Shown here in pieces: positions 53,559 to 62,674 of a stretch of 64,000 nucleotides of DNA; within the stretch, counting starts at the first letter, position 1; each line of letters begins with the position of its first letter. The DNA is from Saussurea involucrata. Its lineage: Eukaryota > Streptophyta > Magnoliopsida > Asterales > Asteraceae. The stretch spans positions 178,780,784 to 178,844,783 of the forward strand of contig CM066320.1 of assembly GCA_033807775.1 (NCBI GenBank), read 5' to 3'. A model generated the notes under the pieces. That model was not told where the DNA came from and made no database searches. It worked only from the letters and a program-made list of their open reading frames with translations. Both the position numbers and the translations under genes were made by a program.

Positions 53559-55344
53559 ATGCCAAGAAGGAGACTATTTCGGGAATTACTACCGATTGAC
53601 CCGGAGATAGAACGGACTGCCAGAGACCTGAGAAGACAAGCACGAAACAGAATGGCTGACGTCAACATCCACGTTGAAAATGATTGGGAAGAGGAGATGC
53701 CCATAAACAATGGTCCCCCATTGAACAATGGTCAACCACTCCATAATGCGAACAATCAGAACCACAACAATGCCAATCATGGTCTCAACAACAACGTCCA
53801 CAATAATGTCAACCACGGTGTTGACAACAATAACAATGTTAACAACAACGTCAACAACAACGTTAACAACAATGTTAATCATGACGTCAACAACAATGGG
53901 ATCAATCATAATCTCAATCATAACGTCAATCACCATGTCAATCAACCACCACCACCACCACCACAAAGGGTACCAATGAGAGGTTTTGCCAACCCGAACA
54001 TGGGAGCTGCACAACGAGGACCATATGCACCTCCGATAGCTGCTCACAATTTTGAAATTAAACTTGGTACCATCCAATTGGTGCAATCTAACATGTTCGG
54101 AGGTTCAGCAACCGAAGATCCCCATGCACACTTGCGTACCTTCGAAAAATATGCAATACTTTCAAGGTGAATGGGGCTGATCAGGATGCGATTAAGATAC
54201 GGTTGTTTCCGTTTTCATTGAGGGAACGAGCTACTACTTGAGAAGAGAATATACCACCTGGGTCAATTTGAACTTGGAACGATATGGTAACGGATTTTCT
54301 CAACACGTTCTTTCCACCGGGGTGAACGGCTCAACTGTTATCCGACATCACACATTTCTCGCAATAGGATCAAGAGTCTTTGTACGAGGAATGGGAAAGA
54401 TACAAAGGAATGCTCAAGAAGTGTCCACATCATGGGTTACAAGAGTGGATGATTATCCAAACATTCTATGTGGGGTTGCACCCTCAATTTAAGAATGACC
54501 TCACAGCCGCTGCAGGTGGAGCTCTAATGAACAAATCTTACGAAGAAGCGGTTGAGTTGATAGAGAATTTAGCAGAACATAGCTATTCCACTCCAAGATC
54601 CGCTGTTAGAAAAGTCGCAAGCGTGCAAGAAACAGAAGAGTTGAAGGCTATAAAAGCACAATTGAATGCGTTGACTAATCAATTGAGAGGAACAGCTATT
54701 CAACCGAATGTTCAGAATGATATGGCTGGTCAATACCAATTCATGAATCCTCAAGACTATCAATCGCCGGAACAAGTTCAATTCGTTCAGAACCGGAATA
54801 ATCGGCCGATGAATGACCCATTCTCTAACACCTATAACGAGGGATGGAAGCGACATCCTAACTTTTCTTGGAGTCAACCTCAACAAGGCCCAGGCAAGGA
54901 AACAATAGGGCAGCAGCAGCAGCAACAACAACAATATGGTAACCATTCTAACTCTTCGAATTCTTTTCAGTTTAACAATGTTTATCGTCCCCCAGGTTAC
55001 AATCAGAGTAAATATGATGAGGGGCAATCTTCAGAAAAGAAGCCAGGTTTGGAAGACATGATGATGAAATTCATGTCAAAGATGGAAGGTGTAGTAGAAG
55101 GATTGGCGGATACTGTGAACACGGTGAAATCAACCACGGATCAAAATACCGCTTCAATCCGAATGCTAGAGAGATAAGTGGGGCAGATTTCTGAGGCCTT
55201 ACAGACCCGACCTCCCGGACAATTTCCTAGCCAACCAGAGAAGAAGGTGAAAGAAGAGTGTAAATCCATCAGTCTGAGGAGTGGCAAACAACTCACTAGA
55301 GACCCTACTAGAGAACTTTTAGTTCCAGATCCGTGCAACAATAA
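53559..55344 (+). pseudogene. Athila gag, decayed and truncated
   Basis: Start chosen at 53559 (MPRRRLFRELLPIDPEIERT), not the upstream in-frame Met, because Athila Gag begins with a basic, Arg-rich end. Residues about 50-150 are an extreme Asn-rich tract made of AAC/AAT triplets, followed by a His/Pro run. The gag core reads NFEIKLGTIQLVQ and TEDPHAHLRTFEKY; then a 1-bp deletion near 54153 breaks the frame. From 54170 to 54380 the conserved reading has at least four stops, several explainable as CGA-to-TGA, CAG-to-TAG or TGG-to-TGA changes. An open frame resumes at 54380 (YEEWERYKGMLKKCPHHGLQ) with a poly-Gln tract (about 54911-54933). A stop at 55175-55177 and the copia E insertion at 55345 end it. 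Confidence 0.85.
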
Positions 55345-55597
55345 TGAAATCAAACGATTAAGCAATGAAGCATACGATTTCAACTGGTCATCTCTGATTA
55401 GTTTTCAATATTGAGAGAATTACAATGCAAGTAAAGGAAAGCAAATGAGACAACTAGCATATTTTTCTAAGGCTAGATTGCTTTATATACGGTGGGCCCG
55501 TGGTTAACAAGCCCACGGCCCGTTCACTAATAGAGATCAAAATAAAGAATTACAATTTAAACCCTGAACTTTAAATCAACATAAAACGACCCTAACA
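55345..55597 (-). repeat. Copia E 3' LTR
   Basis: The minus-strand start TGTTAGGGTCG is secure, next to the PPT. The other end is placed at ...TTGATTTCA by the TG/CA rule and because Athila coding ends there, leaving AATAA as possible target duplication; alternatively it ends near 55411. TATA-like TATATAAAG near 55482. Confidence 0.6.
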
Positions 55598-58500
55598 ATC
55601 TCCCCCTTTGATTTGAAGTTCGATTTGGCGCCAGTTCTCGACATATCTTTTTCGAAGTGCGAAGTGAATCTCGAACCATTTGATAGCACGGCGGTAGTCG
55701 ATGCGATCTTCAACCAATTCCAAGGCATTCCGAGCAGTTGTTTCATTTGGATTCGGAACATATGAGTACCTTGGATTTTGAGACTCGTGTGTAATGATCT
55801 TTCGAAGAGCATCTCAAACTTTGAGGAGTGTGCCGTTGCAGAATCTGTCTACCTGACTGAAACGCAGAAACTTCTTTTCGTTCTGTTCGTTGTTGTAGAC
55901 TATCCCAAATTCAGGTTCTAGAAGCAGAGAGTTCTCGGGATACATCTTCAACTCAGGAGCATTCAGATTCGGCCTTATCAAATTTACCTTCTTTGCCCTG
56001 TTCTCGATAGCCATTTGAAAATCCGTTAGATATGACATCATAATGGTACCGACCAGGTATCGACGAACAGCTTCGAGCGCCTTTGTAACTTCAAGCGGTC
56101 GGATGGTTCTAATACGAAGGTCTTTCATAATAGCCAGGAAGTCGAACGGTCGGAGGTGCTGGAAGTCGGCTTCAGAGAATTTCCATTCATTCCCATCTTC
56201 ACGTCGGACAGTGAATACTGGGTAGACGATTTTCATGATGCGTCTTGAATGGATGTTAAGTACCTCTATGATCTGATGCTTGGTTCTGACTTGGCTGACT
56301 GGAAGACACCGCTGCATTGCGCTGATATAACGCCGTTGGTATTCGGGGTTGAGGTTGAAAATACCAAGGCAAAAGGTCGGCTCGATCGGGTGAAGCTTGT
56401 GGACGAACAACTTCTTCAAAGATTCCTCCAGATGAGGGATAAGTACCATGATCTTCTCTCAACGGATTTGTTGCTGAGGAGGGGGAGGAAGATCAGAAGC
56501 TGTCGTTTGCAGAGGAGTTGTCGGAATATTGGCAGTAGTAGTTTCAGGTCTTGTTGAAGTTCCAGTGGGTTGAGCATAATGAACGGGAGAAGTACCATAA
56601 AAATTCTGGAGCAGGAACTGATCATAGTCGATGTTGTCGTCTTCATTAGTAGGGAAAACCAAATTTATCTGGAGATTTACGGCACTGGCGACTTTTTCAT
56701 ACCATGCATCTTTGGTCTCTGGGTTGGCTTCACAGTCTGGATCTATCATATCCAATAGCGGTCTGTCTGATGAATCAAAGTCGACTAGTTCTTGTGTTGA
56801 ACCCTCAGGCTTTTCAACTGTTGGGTCTTCATCATCTGATATCTCCATATCTATTACCATGTCGGCTAATGGCAACTCGGCTTCAGGTGCTTCTGTTGTA
56901 GCTGCCGCAGTTGGGGGTTCCTGTTGAACCACAATTGGAGTTTCAGACTGGATCGGGGCGGCGGTCTCGGTTAGACGTTGTCGTTTCTCCCCCTTACGGT
57001 GATCAGGATCATCCTGGTCATCGTGCTTGCGTTTCAGACCGCCTGCTTGACTCTTGCAGGTATCTTCGAGTGAGCGGACTCTCTCGGACAGCGTTGTGAG
57101 CGCTTGGTTGTAGTCCTTGAGAGTCGAGTCAATGGCGTCTAAACGAGTGGTAATGGATGATGAAGGAGCAGTGACCTGGGATTTTAGAACGGATATCAGG
57201 TCTGCTTCGGTAGAGGCGTTGGTTTCGGATTCTTGGAGCAGTTGGGCTAACAACATCGTTTTGAGGGTGTCCACCGAGTAGGTAGGCTGAGTAGGGGCCG
57301 GTGGAGGTATGGGTGCGGTTTTAGTGTCAACGATATGCCTTTTACCTTTGATTATGCGTTTAACGGTGTCGATCTCGGCGGCGACATACTGCTCCATCGC
57401 CTCACAGACAGCCTTAAGGGTGCTGTCTAGGGACCCTGGTGACACAAAGTCGTGTAAAATAACTCCGGGATCACTTAGATTACCCGTTGAAGTATCTGCC
57501 TGAGAGACAGAGCCATCTACGTTCACAGCTGGCATGTCGATAGCAGTGGTAGGATTTCCCTCCGATCCTCGCGTGCCACCTAAGGGTGACGACACTACGG
57601 TGGTTCCGGTCGAGTCACGAAGAATCTCGACTTGGTGTTGCTCCTCTTGTGTCCTAGCCAAAGGATTTTCAATAGCAAATGGCTCTAGACTCAATTGTAC
57701 ACGAAATGATGTCGCGACCGGGGGTTGCTGGTCGCTTGTTTCAACACCATCACTCTCCGAGTGAGAGGCCGGTGGAAGTTGTGCTATTTCCCCGTGTGAA
57801 GTTGAAACATCCGTCTTTTGAGAGACGGATGAGTGGATAAGGAGGTCGTGCAATTGTTCCGCTGGGTCCACGGAGGCTACTTCAATATCCCGTCCCAACG
57901 GATGAGACGGGATAGTAGATGTGGCAACCCGGATATCACTCGGTTGGGGTCGCTCAGGAGCCTCGTTATCTTTACGGCTCAATCTTTCCTGGTTCGACTT
58001 CGAACGCAGTTCCCTCCGTCTCACATGATCTAAATCATCTAAAAATCCCTCGGGCATCCTAGTTTCTTCTATACCAGGTATAGAAGTATGTGGAGGTGAG
58101 TCAAGTGGAATACCTTCGGTGAAGTCTGGGTTGGGTCCGATACCGGGAGGTATGAGTGCTGCACGATGGGTGCGTTCGGTATCGGAGTCCGTAGAGTCAG
58201 ATCCCACGTTCTCAATATGTGGAGTGGAGTCATGATGAAGCTTGGGTCTAGATGATGGACCGGCTTGGGCTTGGGTAGAACTGGGTCCCGGTTCCGCTGC
58301 CCCACTCACACTAGTTCCCCTCCCACGGATTCTCAAAACACCCCGCCCGGCAGCACCTGCTGTCCGGGCCCTTCCTCCTCTCATTCTTGGACCCTCACGT
58401 CCCTTTGGTCTAGGTCCCTGGGCAGGTCCCTCCGGTGCTGGCCGGACCATGGGATTCCCTATCGCTTCCCTATACGCTATAACACTCGGTGCAGCGGGAT

Positions 58501-59407
58501 CGGCGATGGCTAATAGGGGTTCGGGGATGGGCATGGCTACCGCATTGGATGGGTTGCGGATAACCATGTACTGTAGGTGACGAATGGGACATACAGGGTG
58601 GGCAGCACGTCGAGGTATCGCCGGATTAGCGTCCATGTGTTGACGAACTGCGAGCGAGAGGAAACGCGGGTATGGGAGGAACTTCTTCTGCTTGGTACCT
58701 CCGATGTGTCGAATAGCTTGCACGAGTTTACGCCAGATGATCATGGCGAAGTCGATGTGGCGATTGTAGCACACGGCGTGAACAAGGCGTAGAAAGTCGC
58801 CGGTGCATTGGTCTACACCCTTCCATCGTGAAGAGAGACACCTGTTCAGTATTGTGAACATGGTGTACCATATGGGGGCCAGGTACTTACGATTGAACGC
58901 CGATGGCCGCAGAAGTGCGGAATTGTAGCCGAGCGCGCAGATTTGAGCGCATAATGTTTCATCATTGACGGCAGGATCGTACCGTTCATGGTTACCAGCG
59001 GTGGCTTCTGGTAGTGAGAGTAAGCGACGAAAGGAATCAGGCGTCAGCTTGAACGGATGGTTGTCTATCTGTGCTGTTATGGTCTGTGAGTTGCCGGCAG
59101 TGCGAACTTGGGCAGTAAACCAGACTTGTAACACATAGATCAATGGTACGTCGGTAGTGGTGGTGAGGGCCTCATGGAGAGGGTGACGCATGAGAATGTC
59201 GAGGATTACCCGATGTTGTTCTAGTGGACGGAATAGAGCCGGATCAAGATAATGGTTGTTCGGCTCTAACTCCGTTTCATGGTCAGGTGCGACCAAGGCA
59301 TTATCCGCCTCTTCGTCAACGAGTTCCTCTTCCTGAGGTATTTGATCTTCCGGTGGGTTTTGTTGTTCTTCCTGATTCTGTGGAGGATTTTGCTCTTGAT
59401 CCGCCAT
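55592..59407 (-). pseudogene. Third ORF of copia E (env-position, nuclear-type features), two in-frame TGAs
   Basis: One frame runs 1,272 codons from ATG at 59407 to a TAG at 55592-55594, broken only by TGA at 56459-56461 and 55814-55816. The first piece has 982 residues. After a Gln/Glu-rich start, a globular domain (about 55-290) contains LIYVLQVWFTAQV, FKLTPDSFRRLLSLPEA and WYTMFTILNRCLSSRWKG. It resembles domains seen in extra ORFs of Asteraceae copia elements and loosely the plant mobile domain/plant transposon protein type. Then come Arg-Gly-rich, Ser/Thr-rich and coiled-coil (about 760-800) parts, a basic NLS-like cluster (KRKHDD...EKRQR) and an acidic stretch. The second piece (211 residues) is globular. 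No signal peptide or membrane segment is visible, which argues against a true envelope protein. The last codons overlap the PPT and the TAG lies within the LTR start. Confidence 0.8.
55598..55612 (-). promoter_or_regulatory. Polypurine tract, copia E
   Basis: Minus strand AAAGGGGGAGAT directly before TGTTAG. It is also read as the last codons of the third ORF. Confidence 0.85.
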
Positions 59408-59412
59408 GAGAG

Positions 59413-60186
59413 CTGGAAAAAAAGAACATAGTTAGTAACTGAGACGGAAGAACAATAGTTGGCGCGTACCTTTGTAAAAAATGGGCGTAATCTGATACAA
59501 ATTGAGGACTGATAGTAACGGAACAGGTACTGGAATGACTAACCAGGGGTGTCCGGATGAACCATGGAATAGAAAAAACTCTCCGGACAAACCATACAAT
59601 CCGGACAGAGTTTCCGGACAGCACAAGTGTCCGGACAAAGCTTGTTGTTCGGACAGTAAGAATGTTCCCGGATAAGATGAACATGCCGGACAATAGGGAT
59701 TCCGGATGATAGAAGTTTCCGGTCAAAGGAAGTCCGGACATACAAACTTCCCGGTAGTTGAACTTACCGGAAACCCGAAGGTTTCTGGACAACTAGGGTT
59801 TCCGGGTGTTGTTCTTATCCGGGCATAATATCTATGAGAAGCGAGGTCCCGGACAAACAATCATCAGTATGATAGTTTCCGGATAAAACGTCATTAATTT
59901 GAACGTGTCCGGACAAGAAGAATGTTCCCGGACGACGTTCAAATATACCAATCGATCCAAAATGAATCCCAGATATGTGCTAAAGTCATCAGGTAGTGTC
60001 GATTAACGCATATGAGTACATAGAATGGACTACATCTACCAAAATCACACCGAATGAACCCTAAGTCGATTGGACTCGTAAGTGGGTTTCGGATGTATTG
60101 AATCGACTGAATCGGAGGTCGATAAGTGGAACTGAGTGCGTGAAACCATAAATGATGAAATCGAGAGGGTTCAGAGAGCAACATAC
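59413..60186 (-). other. Predicted intron upstream of the third ORF
   Basis: On the minus strand the donor is AATCAG/GTATGT at 60187/60186. The 3' end has branch-like TACTAAC (59431-59437), the pyrimidine tract TTCTTTTTTTCC and CAG ending at 59413. The acceptor is 5 nt before the ATG of the third ORF. The intron is 774 bp and contains a TCCGGA array (59551-59935). Short ORFs here are not genes. Confidence 0.65.
59551..59935. repeat. TCCGGA array upstream of copia E third ORF
   Basis: About 18 TCCGGA, CCCGGA or ACCGGA motifs in 385 bp, spaced about 12-30 bp, like the Ty3 LTR arrays but in a copia element. Confidence 0.88.
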
Positions 60187-60330
60187 CTGATTGTGCGACT
60201 GAGAAACGATTCAACAACGAGGTTTTGGAGCAGGTCCGAGCGAGAGAGAAAGTGCAAGGGTTTAGGGTTTTTGCGTTAAAGTCCGGATAGTGAAAACGAA
60301 GGAACCCGGATCTATTTAAGTGAACCTGGA
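60187..60330 (-). promoter_or_regulatory. Putative internal promoter and first exon for the third ORF
   Basis: Minus strand: TATA-like CTTAAATAGA (60320-60311), about 40-60 nt later a telo-box AAACCCTAAACCCT (60270-60257), then a CT-rich leader (TTTCTCTCTCGCTCGG) and the splice donor. This is the layout of an ordinary plant gene 5' end. Confidence 0.5.
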
Positions 60331-60430
60331 GCCCGGGTGGGTCATCCGGATTCCTGTCCAATCCGGAAAGGGATCCGGTCCGGACACCTATCCGGATATA
60401 TATGGTTTCCGGATGACTTTCCGGATACAC
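60281..60430. repeat. TCCGGA cluster at the putative internal promoter
   Basis: About eight TCCGGA/ATCCGGA motifs surround and precede the TATA-like box. Confidence 0.85.
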
Positions 60431-60499
60431 TGTTTTTTCAAACAAAATTGTCATGTTTTCGAGAGTTTCGCTGACAATGGAAAAGTAAAAGGATCTTCT

Positions 60500-60775
60500 C
60501 TCGCTCCCCCTCAAGCTTAGCCTGAGGAAAACCTTGCTCCCCCTCGGACAGTGCATAACTATGTAATGCGGAGTCTGACACCAAAAAAAACTTTAGTAAA
60601 TAAAGAAAAACACCGTGTCGCTCCCCCTCAAATGATGAATGTAGTTTGAGGATCACACGGGAGTGCCCACACACACAAGAACTTATTATCATGTTAAGAA
60701 AAACTGTGTGTGACGCCCCCCCTCAACAGATGAGTGTACTTACCTGATACTTCTTTGTGCTCCCCCTAATACTTA
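60500..60775 (-). repeat. Five PPT-like purine tracts after pol
   Basis: On the minus strand GAGGGGGAGC or close variants occur near 60504-60512, 60536-60545, 60621-60630, 60714-60724 and 60761-60768. Repeated PPT-like tracts downstream of pol are described for Sireviruses. Confidence 0.75.
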
Positions 60776-61493
60776 CCGGATTACTGGATATCGCAATTGC
60801 GCTCTTCGAATCGCAGTAAATTGGAACTTTGACATACGTGAAACCATAGTCTTTGAGTTGCGTCCGCATCCAGATAACTTGTGAGCAGCAGCTCGCGGCG
60901 GCCACGTACTCCGCCTCGGCAGTTGATGTTGAAACACATTGCTGCTTCTTGGACGCCCAGCTCACCAGGCTATCTCCCACAAACTGGATGTGGCCCGAGG
61001 TGCTCTTCCAGTCCAGCATGCAGCCCGCGTGATCTGCATCGGAATAAGCGGATAGTGCAAAACCTGTCTCTCTCAGGTACCACAAGCCAAGATCAGCAGT
61101 ACCACGTAAATAACGAAAGATTCGTTTGACAGCAGTTAAATGAGACTCTTTAGGTTTTGATTGATATCGGGCACACATACATGTTGAGAACATAATATCC
61201 GGTCGACTTGCAGTTAAGTACATTAGAGAACCTATCATCCCGCGATAAAATTTAGGATTCACATCCGTTCCGTGAGGATCGGCGTGAATCTTTGTATTGG
61301 GTGCCATGGGAGTTTTCATTGGCGAGGACTGGTCCAACTGGAATTTCCTGAGAATATCCCTGATGTACTTAGCCTGGTTTATGAATATTCCGGTCGACAG
61401 TTGTTTAACTTGAAGACCAAGGAAGAAATTCATCTCGCAAAGCATACTCATTTTAAAAAAATTCTCCCATGAGATTGGCAAAGTTCTTAGCAT
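60723..61493 (-). pseudogene. Copia E RT C-terminal part and RNase H
   Basis: Reads FFLGLQVKQLSTGIFINQAK, then the RT connection (MIGSLMYLTASRPDIMF), then RNase H: SDADHAGC (first Asp), STAEAEYVAA (Glu), YCDSKSAI (Asp). It is shifted from the RT frame by an indel in the A/T run near 61455-61475. The end is truncated: after ISSNPV the usual RNase H tail is replaced by SIRGSTKKYQV, read from the PPT-like tract region, so the last conserved Asp is missing. Confidence 0.85.
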
Positions 61494-62655
61494 ACGTGGG
61501 ATTAGTAGAGCCGAATATTATGTAATCCACGTACACTTGAACAAGAACTATGTGACCCTTTTCGTGTTTGATAAATAAAGTCGAATCGATTTTACCTCGT
61601 GTGAATTCGGACTTTATCAAAAACTCAGTCAGTGTTTTGTACCATGCTCGCGGAGCTTGCTTTAGACCGTAAAGCGCCTTGTCTAGAATGTAGACGTGAT
61701 CAGGCTTCGAATCGTCCACGAACCCATCTGGTTGTGACACATATACTTCTTCCTCGATATTACCGTAGAGAAAGGCGGTCTACACATCCATTTGGAAGAC
61801 CGTGAAGTTCTTGTGCGCGGCGTATGCAAGGAACATATGGATGACTTCGATTCTTGCCACCGGAGCATAGGTCTCATCATAATCGATCCCTTCTTGTTGA
61901 CGATACCCCTTGGCTACGAGACGCGCCTTGGTTCGTACCACGATGCCGTCTTCGTCCTTCTTATTCTTGAAAATCAACTTGGTGCTGATCACCGTCTTGT
62001 GTTTTGGACGTGGAACTAGTCGCCATACCTTTAGAGCTTCGAATTGATTGAGCTCCTCTTGCATGGCTATGACCCAGTCCGGATCTTCAAGCGCTTCGCG
62101 TACGTTCGTCGGCTCGATGTTTCTTAAGAAGCCGGAAAATAGACAGAAGTTGGCGGATGCACCTCGTGTTTGTACTGGAGTAGAGGGATCACCGATGATT
62201 TGATGAAGCGGATGAGCTTTCGTCCACTTGGTGGTATGCGGAAGCGGCTATTGAGTAGAGTGAGACGCGTCCGAGAAGCGGCTATCACCAGGATGTATGT
62301 CTTGAACTGCTTCAAGTGTAACAGGCTGGTTTCTTGGAGGAAGTGGGGGAGGATTCGCCGAGGATTGAACAACTTCTGGTTCCGAGGAGTTCAGAGGTTG
62401 ATCCGCGGTTGTATCAGATGACGAATCACCAGGAGTGATCTCCGGGTTTATAGCAGGTTCCTCTAGGGAAGCAGTAGTATCGGTAGAGGTTGATGATGAC
62501 GGTTGAGCTGTCTCCACAGTGATGGATGGCATGCTTGTAGAAGGCGGCGGACCGGATAGGTTCGACAAGTCCTCATTACGAGCAGCTTCTAGACGAGGTT
62601 GTGCTGAGACAATAGGGGAAACATTAAAGATGTCATCATAAAAGAATTTAAACAA
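61453..62655 (-). pseudogene. Copia E reverse transcriptase with YVDY active site
   Basis: A Ser/Pro-rich linker (62248-62655) leads via a TAG near 62248 into ALEDPDWVIAMQEELNQ, VWRLVPRP and ARLVAKGYRQQEGIDYDETYAPV. A further TAG (61780-61782) stands where copia RTs have Lys in MDVKTAF. Downstream in the same frame is LDKALYGLKQAPRAWY and then YVDYIIFG: the invariant YVDD is YVDY here, losing a catalytic Asp. The enzyme would be inactive even without the stops. Confidence 0.88.
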
Positions 62656-62674
62656 TTAATCTAAATCAGAAGAG

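Noticed and set aside
53589..54086. Antisense 165-residue ORF with Trp run and repeated Val/Ile segments resembling a membrane protein
   Set aside because: It is the complement of the AAC/AAT/CAC codon repeats of Athila gag; the hydrophobic look follows from codon complementarity.
59939..60556. 205-residue minus-strand ORF upstream of the third ORF
   Set aside because: It crosses the predicted promoter, exon and intron of the third ORF and the TCCGGA cluster; no domain recognised.
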